Below the pieces are notes generated by a model that searched no databases, was not told the DNA's origin, and saw only the letters and a program-made list of their open reading frames with translations. The position numbers and the translations under genes are program-made. Positions 9,997-18,981 of a DNA stretch of 64,000 bases are shown here, in pieces; the stretch's first letter is position 1, and every line of letters starts with the position of its first letter. Origin of the DNA: an uncultured Bacteroidales bacterium (lineage in GTDB: Bacteria > Bacteroidota > Bacteroidia > Bacteroidales > UBA932); assembly GCA_934726455.1 (NCBI GenBank), contig CAKVDS010000002.1, forward strand, positions 97,385 to 161,384, written 5' to 3'.

Positions 9997-11145
9997 TTAT
10001 TTCATGTAACGTCCGGACCGGGATGCCACCATTGACGAAAGGACATCCGGATCGAAGTAATTGATCTTCATCGCACGCTTGACCTCGGAAAGAGTCTGCG
10101 CGGCAGCAGCACGCGCCACCTCGGATCCTTTGCGCAACACCTCATACACATACGGTATGTCCTGCTCAAGCTCGGCACGCCGTTCCCTGATGGGAGCGAG
10201 AGTATCGTTGAGTACAGCGTTGAGGAACGTCTTTATCATCATGTCCCCGAGACCTCCGGCACGGTACTGTGCCTTCACCTCATCGAGCGAAGCGAAATCA
10301 AAGCTCTGCTTCTTTCCGTGGAAACAATCACCGAACTTGGAAAAATGTTCCGGCTTGCAGAAAGCGTCAAGATAAGTGAAGACCGTGTTGCCTTCCACCT
10401 TGCCAGGATCGCTCACCTGAAGATGCCCCGGGTCGGTATACATGCTCTTGACCTTCGCCCAGACATCTTCCGCAGAATCCGCAAGATAGATACAGTTGCC
10501 AAGGGACTTGCTCATCTTGGCCCGTCCGTCCGTACCGGGAAGACGCCGGCACGCATCACTGTCCGGAAGCAGGATGTCCGGCTCCACAAGCACAGGGGAA
10601 TATGTCGAATTGAACTTGCGGACAATCTCTCTGGTCTGCTCTATCATCGGCTCCTGATCCTCCCCCACCGGCACAGTGTCGGCCTTGAATGCCGTGATGT
10701 CGGCCGCCTGGCTGATCGGGTAGCAGAAAAATCCCACAGGCGTTCCAGCCTTGTTGTCGGAACCGTCAGCGCTGTCGGAAAAACCGCGAAGCTGTATTTC
10801 CTGCTTGACGGTCGGGTTGCGCTGAAGCCTCTGCACAGTCACAAGGTTCATGTAGAAGAACGTCAGTTCCGTAAGTTCACTGACCTGCGACTGGATGAAG
10901 AGGGTCGATTTCTCCGGGTCAAGACCGGCCGCCATATAATCAAGGGCGACTTCTATGATGTTGTCACGCACCTTGCCGGGGTTGTCGGCGTTGTCCGTCA
11001 AAGCCTGCGCGTCAGCTATCATTATGAAAATCTTGTCATAGAGCCCGCTGTTCTGGAGCTCAACCCTGCGGCGCAGAGAGCCGACATAATGGCCTATGTG
11101 CAGACGCCCCGTAGGACGGTCTCCGGTAAGTATTATCTTTCCCAT
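9997..11145 (-). CDS. trpS: Tryptophanyl-tRNA synthetase
   Basis: Class I aminoacyl-tRNA synthetase charging tRNA-Trp in the cytoplasm; 382 residues. The HIGH-type signature is in GDRPTGRLHIGHYVG near the N-terminus, and the second signature is a canonical KMSKSLGN. It starts 1 nt after the recA stop, so the two are cotranscribed and probably translationally coupled. A strong terminator follows. Confidence 0.96.
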   Translation of the reverse strand: MGKIILTGDRPTGRLHIGHYVGSLRRRVELQNSGLYDKIFIMIADAQALTDNADNPGKVRDNIIEVALDYMAAGLDPEKSTLFIQSQVSELTELTFFYMNLVTVQRLQRNPTVKQEIQLRGFSDSADGSDNKAGTPVGFFCYPISQAADITAFKADTVPVGEDQEPMIEQTREIVRKFNSTYSPVLVEPDILLPDSDACRRLPGTDGRAKMSKSLGNCIYLADSAEDVWAKVKSMYTDPGHLQVSDPGKVEGNTVFTYLDAFCKPEHFSKFGDCFHGKKQSFDFASLDEVKAQYRAGGLGDMMIKTFLNAVLNDTLAPIRERRAELEQDIPYVYEVLRKGSEVARAAAAQTLSEVKRAMKINYFDPDVLSSMVASRSGRYMK

Positions 11146-11146
11146 G

Positions 11147-12175
11147 TCAGTCCTTCACTTTGTCAAGCATCTCCCTTACCTTGCCCTCGATCTCCTGGCA
11201 CAGCTCAAGATTGTCCTTGAGCAGCTGCTTGACCGCAGCCATGCCCTGAGCCAGCTTCTGGTCATTGTAACTGAACCAGCTTCCGCTCTTGTGGATGATG
11301 TCGAAAGACACGGCGAGATCCACAATCTCCGCTATGTGCGAAATCCCTTCGCCGTAGACAATGTCGAACTCCGCTTTCTTGAACGGCGGAGCCATCTTGT
11401 TCTTGACGACCTTCACCTTGGTCCTGTTGCCCAACGCCTCATCCCCGTCCTTGAGCTGCGTGGTACGGCGCACATCCAGACGGACGGAAGCATAGAACTT
11501 GAGGGCGTTGCCGCCCGTGGTCGTCTCCGGATTGCCGAACATGACACCTATCTTCTCACGGAGCTGGTTGATGAAGATGCAGCAGGTGTTGGTCTTCGCG
11601 ATATTGGCCGTGAGCTTGCGGAGAGCCTGGCTCATAAGCCTCGCCTGAAGTCCGACCTTGTTGTCGCCCATCTCCCCTTCTATCTCGGCCTTCGGTGTGA
11701 GGGCCGCCACGGAGTCGATGACGATGATGTCGATGGCACCGCTCCTGATAAGGTTGTCAGCTATCTCAAGGGCCTGTTCGCCGTTGTCCGGCTGCGAGAT
11801 GAGCAGGGTTTCCAGATTCACACCCAGAGCCTGGGCATAACTTCTGTCGAAAGCATGCTCGGCATCTATCATCGCCGCTATGCCTCCGGCCTTCTGCGCC
11901 TCCGCTATGGCGTGTATGGCGAGAGTCGTCTTGCCGCTGGACTCGGGTCCGTAGATCTCCACGATGCGCCCGCGCGGATATCCCCCGATGCCGAGCGCAT
12001 GGTCAAGCGCTATCGACCCCGAGGGGATGACCTGCACATCCCATTTGGGCTGATCGCCCAACGTCATTATGGTACCCTTTCCGTAATCTTTTTCAATCTT
12101 GTCGATAGTGGCCTGCAGCGCCTTGTGTTTCGCAGCGTTCACATCCTGCCCCTGTACTTCAACATCTTTAGCCAT
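11147..12175 (-). CDS. recA: Recombinase RecA
   Basis: DNA-strand-exchange ATPase of homologous recombination and repair; 342 residues. The Walker A motif is GPESSGKTTL, Walker B is IIVIDSVAALTP, and the L2 region includes FGNPETTTGGNALKFYASVR. Gene order is recA then trpS. It is divergent from rlmN, with interleaved promoters in the 139-nt gap. A recX-like regulator is encoded about 3.6 kb away on the other strand rather than next to it. Confidence 0.98.
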   Translation of the reverse strand: MAKDVEVQGQDVNAAKHKALQATIDKIEKDYGKGTIMTLGDQPKWDVQVIPSGSIALDHALGIGGYPRGRIVEIYGPESSGKTTLAIHAIAEAQKAGGIAAMIDAEHAFDRSYAQALGVNLETLLISQPDNGEQALEIADNLIRSGAIDIIVIDSVAALTPKAEIEGEMGDNKVGLQARLMSQALRKLTANIAKTNTCCIFINQLREKIGVMFGNPETTTGGNALKFYASVRLDVRRTTQLKDGDEALGNRTKVKVVKNKMAPPFKKAEFDIVYGEGISHIAEIVDLAVSFDIIHKSGSWFSYNDQKLAQGMAAVKQLLKDNLELCQEIEGKVREMLDKVKD

Positions 12176-12241
12176 AAAGTCTTTGTTTTTAATAATTTAT
12201 AAGTTTTTCTATAGTTCGCGGCGCAACGCGCCAAATCAAGA

Positions 12242-12272
12242 CAAAGATAGGAACAGTTTGGAGAATATCAAA
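12242..12272 (-). promoter_or_regulatory. recA promoter
   Basis: Minus-strand -7 box TATCTTTG (12242-12249) and -33 TTTG (12269-12272), 19 nt apart. It predicts a leader of about 60 nt. It overlaps the rlmN promoter. Confidence 0.75.
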
Positions 12273-12288
12273 ACAGTTTCTAATTTTG
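12257..12288 (+). promoter_or_regulatory. rlmN promoter
   Basis: -33 TTTG (12257-12260), 20-nt spacer, -7 TAATTTTG (12281-12288). The start codon is 26 nt downstream. Both elements match the Bacteroidetes consensus. Confidence 0.8.
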
Positions 12289-12314
12289 TCTCCATATATA
12301 AAAAGTGATGCGGG

Positions 12315-13358
12315 ATGAAAGAAAAACTCTTGGGAAAAAGCCTCGAAGAACTTCAGGAAGCGGCTGCATCCTGCGGTCTGAAGCCGTTCGTGGGGAAGCA
12401 GCTCGCTGACTGGCTCTATGTCAAAAAAGTGCAGTCCTGGGACAGGATGGCCAACATCTCCAAGTCTGCACGGGAGAGCCTTTCAGCCCGGTTCGACCTT
12501 GGCATCGCAGCTCCGGCCGGGCGGGCCCTTTCATCCGACGGCACGGCCAAATACCTCTTCCCTGTCTGCTGCCCGAGACCTGACGGGGCGGAAGAATCCA
12601 TGATAGAAGCCGTCATGATACCGGACGACGAGCGCAGGACCCTATGCGTGAGTTCGCAGGCCGGATGCCGCATGGGATGCCGCTTCTGCATGACAGGACG
12701 GCAGGGCTTCCACGGCAATCTCAGCCGCGCGGACATCCTCAACCAGTTCATCAGCATCGACGAGGCCGCAAGCCTCACGAACACCGTCTTCATGGGCATG
12801 GGCGAGCCGATGGACAATTATGACGAGGTCAGCGCGGCCATCAGGGTCCTCACCGCCCCGTGGGGTTTCGCCTGGAGTCCGAAGAGGGTGACAGTAAGTA
12901 CAGTGGGCGTGATTCCAAATCTTAGAAGATATCTTGAAGAGGAGCGCTGCCACATAGCCGTCAGCCTGCACAACCCGTTCCATGATGAGCGGCTCGAAAT
13001 GATGCCGGCAGAAAAGGCGTGGCCGATCGCCGACGTCATAGACCTTTTGAGAAGATACGACTTCAGCGGACAGAGGCGGGTGAGCTTCGAATACACGATG
13101 TTCTCCGGATTCAACGATGACAAACGCCACGCTGACGCCCTCATCCGCCTGCTGCGCGGTCTGGAGTGCCGCGTCAACCTCATACGTTTCCACAAAATCC
13201 CTGATTTCCCGTATGAGACCACTTCAGAGAAAAAGATGGAAGACTTCAGGGACAGACTCAACAACAACGGAATATTATGCACAATAAGAGCATCGAGAGG
13301 GGAAGACATCCTCGCAGCCTGCGGACTGCTCGCAGGTCAGCACTCTCAGCGGCACTGA
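12315..13358 (+). CDS. rlmN: Dual-specificity RNA methyltransferase RlmN
   Basis: Radical-SAM enzyme that methylates C2 of A2503 in 23S rRNA and, in many bacteria, A37 of some tRNAs; 347 residues. The cluster motif CxxxCxxC is in CRMGCRFCMTGRQG. The glycine-rich SAM region is FMGMGEPMDNYDEV, and the C-terminal methyl-carrier Cys is in RGEDILAACG. Its last 82 nt overlap the next gene in another frame. Confidence 0.96.
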   Translation: MKEKLLGKSLEELQEAAASCGLKPFVGKQLADWLYVKKVQSWDRMANISKSARESLSARFDLGIAAPAGRALSSDGTAKYLFPVCCPRPDGAEESMIEAVMIPDDERRTLCVSSQAGCRMGCRFCMTGRQGFHGNLSRADILNQFISIDEAASLTNTVFMGMGEPMDNYDEVSAAIRVLTAPWGFAWSPKRVTVSTVGVIPNLRRYLEEERCHIAVSLHNPFHDERLEMMPAEKAWPIADVIDLLRRYDFSGQRRVSFEYTMFSGFNDDKRHADALIRLLRGLECRVNLIRFHKIPDFPYETTSEKKMEDFRDRLNNNGILCTIRASRGEDILAACGLLAGQHSQRH

Positions 13359-15733
13359 TCATATTTTTCTGCCTCGGGGCAGCCGCACAGCAATATCCCA
13401 ACGGACTGTCGGTGGACAGCGCCGACCCGTCACGCGACTCCGTATTCATCAAGCAGATACGCAACAAGATGAATTATATCCGCTCGCGCGAGCACAGACC
13501 GACCGTCGCCCTGCTCCTCTCAGGAGGCGGAGCCAAGGGGGCGGCTGAAGTCGGGGTGATTCGCTATCTGGAAGAGATCGGCATGCCGGTGGACATGGTG
13601 CTCGGCACAAGCATCGGCGGACTCATCGGCGGACTCTATTCGATAGGATACCGGACGGAGGAGTTCACTGAACTATTCACCTCGCAGGACTGGGGCGTCA
13701 TGCTCTCGGACGCGATCCCCCAAAAGTACATACCGTACACCACCAAGATGTACAACGCCAAATATGTGGTGACCATACCGTTCCACAACGCGTCTGAAGT
13801 GCTGGACGAGAAACGCGCCCGCAACCGTGAGACCGACAGGATGATCGACGAGAGGCAGTCTCTGATAAGTTCTCTGCCGTCAGGATATGCCGACGGATTC
13901 AATGTCAACAACCTGCTGTCAAGCCTCACGGTAGGATACCAGGACAGCATAGCGTTCCGTGACCTGCCCGTCCCGTTCGTCTGCGTGGCCACAGATGTCG
14001 TATCCAACAAAGCAAAGAACTGGGGTTCGGGGTCGCTCAAGACCGCCATGCGCTCCACCATGTCAATCCCGGGGCTGTTCGCTCCCGTACGTACCGGCGG
14101 CATGATTCTGGTGGACGGCGGGACGCGCAACAATTTCCCTGCCGACATCGCCCGTGCCATGGGGGCCGACTATATAATAGGTGTCGAACTCTCCGACCTC
14201 AGGCCCGGCTACGACCAGATCAACAACCTCGGGGACATCGTCAACCAGTTCATCAGCATGCTCGGCAAAGACGCTTTCGACAAGAATGTGCCTATACCGG
14301 ACATACTCATAAAACCGTCCATCGCAGAATACAACATGCTGAGTTTCAACAGGACGGCGGTGGACACCATGATGGCGAGAGGATACAGGGCCGCTGTCGG
14401 GAAGAAAGACGAGCTGCTCAGATTGAGGGACGAAGTCGGGAAAGCCAAAGAAAAAACAGGCCGGAAAGCCGTCAACATAGCCCTGACCCCTGTCAAGGTG
14501 GATGAAGTGAGATTTACAGGCGTGAGCGGACACGAAGAGCGACTGCTCGCCGGGCTGGTCGGCATCATGCCGGGAGACAGCCTGGACAAAGCCAAAATCG
14601 ATGATGCCATGTGCAAACTTCAGGCGACCGGGGCATTCTCATCCGTCAAATATTCACTGCTCGGCAGTGAAGAACCGTACAATCTCGTGTTCGAATGCAC
14701 CACATCCCCTACAAACAGCATCGGATTCGGAATAAGGATGGATACCGTGGAGTGGGTGTCGATGCTGTTCAACATGGGCCTCAACACGAACCGGCTGACA
14801 GGTTCGCGCTTCAACTTCAACGCCAAGATAGGCCAGAACCTGAGGGCGTCAGCCCACTATGCCTACAACAAGGCAGGCCTGCCTACCCTCAACCTCGAAG
14901 CCGCAGCCTTCCGTTACAAGGGAAGCATATCAGACGGTGCTGACGCGATGGAGATGGACGCATCGTTCTGGGGGCACAAAGAACAATTCTACCTGACCGA
15001 TGTCAGGTGGACCAAAGCCAATTTCAAGATCGGCATCAAGAATGACTTCTACTCATTCAACGAGAATACAGTTGTCGGCAGCATGATAAATGCCTACCTC
15101 GGAAAGAACGCACTCAAGGGAGACTTTGTAGGGGCCTTTGCCAAGGGGAACTGGTACTCTTTCGATGACTACTACTATCCGTCAAAAGGGGCCAGCCTCG
15201 CGCTTGCCGCAAACTACGACTTCCTCCGCCTCGGAGAGAAAGACTTCACTCCAATCCTGATGCTCGGCGCCGACTACAAGAAAGTGTTCCCGATTGGAGA
15301 GAAGGCAGCGATAATAGCCGACCTGCACGCCCGGAGCATCATCAACAGCGGAGCGGCTGACAGCAACAATGTCGATGCGCAGATGTCATTGATGCACAGC
15401 AACATATTCGGAGGTTTCATAAAAGGCCGCTTCACAGAATTCCAGGTTCCGTTCTTCGCTGTTAACAATGTGGCGTTCGCGGCCGACCACATCGCCACCG
15501 CCGTTCTGGAGTGCAGGTTCAACCCATATAAGAAACTATACCTCTCCGCGCTGGCCGGCATCGAAGAAAGCAACGACAACTTCTCCGGATTCATCACCGA
15601 ATACAATCCGGACTGCGTAGCTGTCGGACTTGAGGCGGCATACAATTTCATCGGCGGTCCGATCAAGATCAACGCCCACTGGTCAAAGGCTTTCGGCTGG
15701 GGAGCATACGCTTCGATCGGATTCGACTTCTGA
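13277..15733 (+). CDS. Patatin-like phospholipase with POTRA and outer-membrane beta-barrel
   Basis: An 818-residue exported patatin-family lipase of type Vd-like architecture (compare PlpD). A signal peptide (RRSALSAALIIFFCLGAAAQ, about 19-38) precedes a patatin domain with oxyanion loop GGGAKG, nucleophile motif GTSIGG and dyad Asp in VDGGTRNNFPAD. A POTRA-like segment (VKVDEVRFTGVSG, near 400) and a C-terminal Omp85-type barrel ending YASIGFDF follow. The start overlaps rlmN by 82 nt. No later ATG would keep the signal peptide, so I accept the overlap. The role is likely surface phospholipid hydrolysis; the substrate is unknown. Confidence 0.9.
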   Translation: MHNKSIERGRHPRSLRTARRSALSAALIIFFCLGAAAQQYPNGLSVDSADPSRDSVFIKQIRNKMNYIRSREHRPTVALLLSGGGAKGAAEVGVIRYLEEIGMPVDMVLGTSIGGLIGGLYSIGYRTEEFTELFTSQDWGVMLSDAIPQKYIPYTTKMYNAKYVVTIPFHNASEVLDEKRARNRETDRMIDERQSLISSLPSGYADGFNVNNLLSSLTVGYQDSIAFRDLPVPFVCVATDVVSNKAKNWGSGSLKTAMRSTMSIPGLFAPVRTGGMILVDGGTRNNFPADIARAMGADYIIGVELSDLRPGYDQINNLGDIVNQFISMLGKDAFDKNVPIPDILIKPSIAEYNMLSFNRTAVDTMMARGYRAAVGKKDELLRLRDEVGKAKEKTGRKAVNIALTPVKVDEVRFTGVSGHEERLLAGLVGIMPGDSLDKAKIDDAMCKLQATGAFSSVKYSLLGSEEPYNLVFECTTSPTNSIGFGIRMDTVEWVSMLFNMGLNTNRLTGSRFNFNAKIGQNLRASAHYAYNKAGLPTLNLEAAAFRYKGSISDGADAMEMDASFWGHKEQFYLTDVRWTKANFKIGIKNDFYSFNENTVVGSMINAYLGKNALKGDFVGAFAKGNWYSFDDYYYPSKGASLALAANYDFLRLGEKDFTPILMLGADYKKVFPIGEKAAIIADLHARSIINSGAADSNNVDAQMSLMHSNIFGGFIKGRFTEFQVPFFAVNNVAFAADHIATAVLECRFNPYKKLYLSALAGIEESNDNFSGFITEYNPDCVAVGLEAAYNFIGGPIKINAHWSKAFGWGAYASIGFDF

Positions 15734-15737
15734 CGTC

Positions 15738-16217
15738 ATGGACGAAAAAGGAAAAAGAGTGCTGAACCGTCTTCAGGCGATGTGCGCACGGAGAGAGTAT
15801 TGTCTTGCGGACATAAGGAAGAAAGCCGCGGAGAGACTTGACGGAGACAAGGATGCGGCAGAAGAGATAGTGTCCATGCTTGTGAAAGACAGGTTTGTCG
15901 ATGAGACGCGCTATTCAGAAGCCTTCGTCTCCGAGAAATCATCGCTCGGGGGATGGGGTTCCATAAAGATACGCAGAGCCTTGACTGCAAAGGGAATACC
16001 GTCTGACATCATCGCCGGCGCGCTGTCAGGCATGGACCATGACAAGGCCGGCGCGAAACTGGAGAAACTGATGGGCAACAAATGGCGTTCGCTACAAGGT
16101 GATCCGCAAGCCAGACTCAAGCTGCTGCGCTATGCCCTGTCCCGCGGATACGACTATGACGAGATCCGTCCGGTCGCGGACAGGCTCATTTGCGGACAGG
16201 ACGAAGACGGAATTTGA
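15738..16217 (+). CDS. recX: RecX-family regulatory protein
   Basis: A 159-residue helical-repeat protein of the RecX family, which binds RecA filaments and modulates their activity. Recognisable segments are VLNRLQAMCARREYC near the N-terminus, DRFVDETRYSEAFV and KIRRALTAKGIPSDII in the middle. It starts 4 nt after the patatin-gene stop, so it sits on the rlmN transcript rather than behind recA. Its last 32 nt overlap the end of a convergent gene. Confidence 0.85.
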   Translation: MDEKGKRVLNRLQAMCARREYCLADIRKKAAERLDGDKDAAEEIVSMLVKDRFVDETRYSEAFVSEKSSLGGWGSIKIRRALTAKGIPSDIIAGALSGMDHDKAGAKLEKLMGNKWRSLQGDPQARLKLLRYALSRGYDYDEIRPVADRLICGQDEDGI

Positions 16218-16665
16218 TGTTGCGGTAGCCATTTCCCTCCACAATGCCCTCTTCGACAAAACCAAGGCGTCTGTAGACTTCACCCCCGTCCTGCTGCTCC
16301 GCGTCAGCATAGCTCATGATATCATCCGGCTTGACATCTTCGATGAAAGCATTGAGCAGTTTGCTCATCCCTCCAATGACACGGATTTCCTTGAGAGAAG
16401 CATAACGTACCCATTCATAGGAACTTATCTTCACACCGTCCTTCACCCAACGGCGTGCATTGGAAAAGGTGGCTACGGCCACCAGCGTCCCCTCGGGAAA
16501 CTCGGTCTCACCGCTGCCGGTGCATCGCTCCACAAAAAGCCCGTAACGGTAACGGCTGCCCGTACTGCCGAGACGGTGATTGGCATTGAGAAACACAGCC
16601 GCCGCAGGCCCGTCTATACGGCTGACACGGCAGTTCCGCGCGAATATGCACGTGGACGGCCCCAC
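16186..16665 (-). CDS. Small GNAT-like protein resembling the C-terminal domain of phage homing-endonuclease-associated proteins
   Basis: 159 residues from a GTG 3 nt after the tdk stop. The pattern is: a hydrophobic FLNANHRLGS block, RYGLFV, a basic strand ending VAVATFSNAR, YEWVRYASL, RVIGGMSKLLNAFIE, and IMSYADAEQQDGGEVYRRLGF. I recognise this as the order of motifs in a GNAT-fold domain often attached to phage-type homing endonucleases or Mom-like modifiers. No nuclease motif (HNH, GIY-YIG) is present, so this is a stand-alone version. Its activity is unknown. It overlaps recX by 32 nt tail-to-tail and is probably cotranscribed with tdk. Confidence 0.6.
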   Translation of the reverse strand: MGPSTCIFARNCRVSRIDGPAAAVFLNANHRLGSTGSRYRYGLFVERCTGSGETEFPEGTLVAVATFSNARRWVKDGVKISSYEWVRYASLKEIRVIGGMSKLLNAFIEDVKPDDIMSYADAEQQDGGEVYRRLGFVEEGIVEGNGYRNIKFRLRPVRK

Positions 16666-16668
16666 CCC

Positions 16669-17244
16669 CTACTGAGCCTCTTCGGCCATAGCTTCATTGA
16701 AGCACTCGCGGCACAGGGGCTCATAGACATCCTTCTCCCCGAGAAGCACAAGATCCCTGCTCTTGCTCAGGCGATGGGAGTGGTTGGCCAGATTGCCGCA
16801 CCTGACACAGATGGCATGAACCTTCTGCACATCTTCGGCCACAGCCATCAGCTTTGGGATGGGTCCGAACGGCACGCCCATGTAGTCGGTGTCAAGTCCG
16901 GCCACGATGACCCTTATCCCCCTGTCCGCAAGTTCCTGGCACACATCCACAAGGCTCTCATCGAAAAACTGGGCCTCATCGACTCCCACCACCTGCACGT
17001 CATCCGCCACGGAGAGCATCTCGGAAGCCTTGCCTATGGGGGCCGAGCTTATCTTGTGGGAATCATGCGAGACGACCTCGACATCAGAGTAACGCCTGTC
17101 TATAGCCGGTTTGAATATGGCTATCTTCTGGTTGGCGAACTGCGCGCGGCGCAGACGGCGGATCAGCTCCTCGGTCTTGCCTGAGAACATGGAGCCGCAG
17201 ACGACTTCTATGCAGCCCGATTTTTTGTGATTTTCAGAAAACAT
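16669..17244 (-). CDS. tdk: Thymidine kinase
   Basis: Type II thymidine kinase of the dTTP salvage pathway; 191 residues. Walker A is in GSMFSGKTEELI, the catalytic acidic motif is VDEAQFFDE, and the zinc-ribbon cysteines are CVRC and CREC. The lasso region includes LDTDYMGVPFGP. It is divergent from rsmI with tightly interleaved promoters, and is followed immediately by the small GNAT-like gene. Confidence 0.96.
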   Translation of the reverse strand: MFSENHKKSGCIEVVCGSMFSGKTEELIRRLRRAQFANQKIAIFKPAIDRRYSDVEVVSHDSHKISSAPIGKASEMLSVADDVQVVGVDEAQFFDESLVDVCQELADRGIRVIVAGLDTDYMGVPFGPIPKLMAVAEDVQKVHAICVRCGNLANHSHRLSKSRDLVLLGEKDVYEPLCRECFNEAMAEEAQ

Positions 17245-17252
17245 TGCGTAGA

Positions 17253-17285
17253 TTTGCAGTTAGGGCGACAAAGATAATAATTTTG
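17253..17285 (+). promoter_or_regulatory. rsmI promoter
   Basis: -33 TTTG (17253-17256), 21-nt spacer, -7 TAATTTTG (17278-17285). Because transcription would begin near 17291, the ATG at 17244 cannot be the start of rsmI; the GTG at 17301 fits. Confidence 0.7.
17269..17276 (-). promoter_or_regulatory. -7 box for tdk
   Basis: Minus-strand TATCTTTG, 24 nt from the tdk ATG. It lies 1 bp from the oppositely directed rsmI -7 box, so RNA polymerase cannot occupy both promoters at once. No good -33 match is seen. Confidence 0.6.
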
Positions 17286-17300
17286 CCCGGCATTGAACAG

Positions 17301-18059
17301 GTGAAAGGGAGACTTTACATAGTGCCGACTCCGGTGGGCAATCTGGAAGACATGACATTCCGGGCCATACGGGTGCTGAAAGAGGCGGACTTGATTCTGG
17401 CGGAGGACACCCGCACAAGTTCCGTACTTCTCTCTCATTATGAGATCCGCGGAAAACTGCTCTCCCACCACAAATTCAACGAGCACAAGACGACAGAAAT
17501 GATCCGGGACAGGATTCTCGCCGGAGAGAATGTGGCGCTGATAAGCGATGCCGGAACACCAGGCGTGTCAGACCCCGGATTTCTGTTGGCACGCAGCTGC
17601 GCCCAGGAGGGCATTGAGGTGATCACACTTCCCGGAGCCACAGCCTGCATACCGGCACTGATATCATCCGGACTTCCATGCGACCGCTTCTGCTTCGAAG
17701 GCTTCCTGCCTCAGAAAAAAGGCCGGCGCACAAGACTTGACAACCTCAAAAACGAAACGAGAACTATGATATTCTACGAATCACCAAGACGCCTGCCAAG
17801 GACTCTTGAAGAGTTTGCACAGGTTTTCGGAGACGGGCGCGGATGCTGCGTCTCCCGTGAGATCTCAAAACTGCATGAAGAGCACGTAAGGGGCAGTCTT
17901 GAAGAAGTGGCGGAGCATTTCCGCAGCCAGGAGCCGAAAGGCGAGATAGTGATATGCGTGGCAGGCCTTCCGCAGGAAGAGCATCGCGAACACCGCAACA
18001 AATACAGGACAGAGGAGAAAGGATATGGAGAAGAAGAGTCCGGAGAAGAAGAAGCCTAG
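17301..18059 (+). CDS. rsmI: 16S rRNA (cytidine-1402-2'-O)-methyltransferase
   Basis: SAM-dependent tetrapyrrole-methylase-fold enzyme that 2'-O-methylates C1402 at the ribosomal decoding site; about 252 residues. Signatures are VPTPVGNLEDMT, AEDTRTSSVLLSHY and ISDAGTPGVSDPGF. I start at GTG 17301, just before the first conserved strand, because the promoter lies downstream of the more distal ATG. The C-terminus carries a charged tail (EEKGYGEEESGEEEA) overlapping the next gene by 35 nt. Confidence 0.93.
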   Translation: MKGRLYIVPTPVGNLEDMTFRAIRVLKEADLILAEDTRTSSVLLSHYEIRGKLLSHHKFNEHKTTEMIRDRILAGENVALISDAGTPGVSDPGFLLARSCAQEGIEVITLPGATACIPALISSGLPCDRFCFEGFLPQKKGRRTRLDNLKNETRTMIFYESPRRLPRTLEEFAQVFGDGRGCCVSREISKLHEEHVRGSLEEVAEHFRSQEPKGEIVICVAGLPQEEHREHRNKYRTEEKGYGEEESGEEEA

Positions 18060-18957
18060 CGAAACCACCTTCAAGGCCGGTGCCATCGCATTGGTTTTCC
18101 TTATAATCGGATATCAGACGGCAGTATTCATCCACAGGACGGCAATCCTGCGGATAGAATCCCTGCGCGATCGTCCGGACACGGTTTACATCACCACGGC
18201 ACCGGTCTTGCCTCCCTCAATGCCCGCAATCGAACAATCTACAAATCGGGAAGCCGGGACCGAGAACCTGCAAGCCGCTGACAAGTACACTGACACCATC
18301 CGCAGAAACGCCACCCACAGTCCAATAGCCGACAGGGTCAGAAGGCAGGGCCGGAAGGCGGAAAACTTCAGGTTCAACCCCAACAACGCCACCATAGATG
18401 ATCTGGTGAGATTGGGATTCAGCGAGAAGCAGGCTGCGGCCATAGACAACTACAGCAAGAAGGGCGGCAGATTCAGACGGAAAGAGGACTTCGCAAAGTC
18501 GTTTGTCGTCTCGGACGAAATCTACAGGCGGCTCGAAAGTTACATCGACATCCCGCTCACCGATATCAACAGAGCCGACTCCGCCGCTTTCGACGCCCTG
18601 CCGGGAATCGGGCCGTATTTCGCGGCCAAGATGGTGGAGCAGCGACGGAAACTTTGCGGATACTCCAGCCCGGAGCAGCTGCTGGACATCTACAACTTCG
18701 GGGAAGAACGGTACGAGAAACTCAAGGACATCGTATGCTGCTCTCCCCCGCGTCCATATCCTTTATGGACACTGCCGGCGGACAGCCTCCGTCTCCACCC
18801 CTATATAGGCGGCTGGCCAGAAGCCCGCGGGATAGTCAGGTTCCGGGAGAACAACCCGGCGGACAGTCTCAGTGTGGAAGCCCTGGGCCGCGCCGGAGTC
18901 CTCTCACCGGAGCAGACGTCAAGGCTGGCTCTCTGCCTTATCGCCCCGGCGGAGTAA
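18025..18957 (+). CDS. Membrane-anchored helix-hairpin-helix protein (ComEA-like)
   Basis: 310 residues: a short charged N-terminus, one membrane segment (about 17-37, AGAIALVFLIIGYQTAVFI), a low-complexity periplasmic linker, then helix-hairpin-helix modules (NPNNATIDDLVRLGFSEKQ; INRADSAAFDALPGIGPYFA). The second is the ComEA-type DNA-binding unit. ComEA binds incoming DNA in the periplasm during transformation, but Bacteroidetes carry longer HhH proteins of unproved function. It overlaps the end of rsmI by 35 nt and is cotranscribed with it. Confidence 0.8.
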   Translation: MEKKSPEKKKPSETTFKAGAIALVFLIIGYQTAVFIHRTAILRIESLRDRPDTVYITTAPVLPPSMPAIEQSTNREAGTENLQAADKYTDTIRRNATHSPIADRVRRQGRKAENFRFNPNNATIDDLVRLGFSEKQAAAIDNYSKKGGRFRRKEDFAKSFVVSDEIYRRLESYIDIPLTDINRADSAAFDALPGIGPYFAAKMVEQRRKLCGYSSPEQLLDIYNFGEERYEKLKDIVCCSPPRPYPLWTLPADSLRLHPYIGGWPEARGIVRFRENNPADSLSVEALGRAGVLSPEQTSRLALCLIAPAE

Positions 18958-18981
18958 ACAATGATATTTCCTTTTCATATT

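Noticed and set aside
11096..12202. A 368-codon open frame opposite recA
   Set aside because: Antisense to recA; no family features and no start region of its own.
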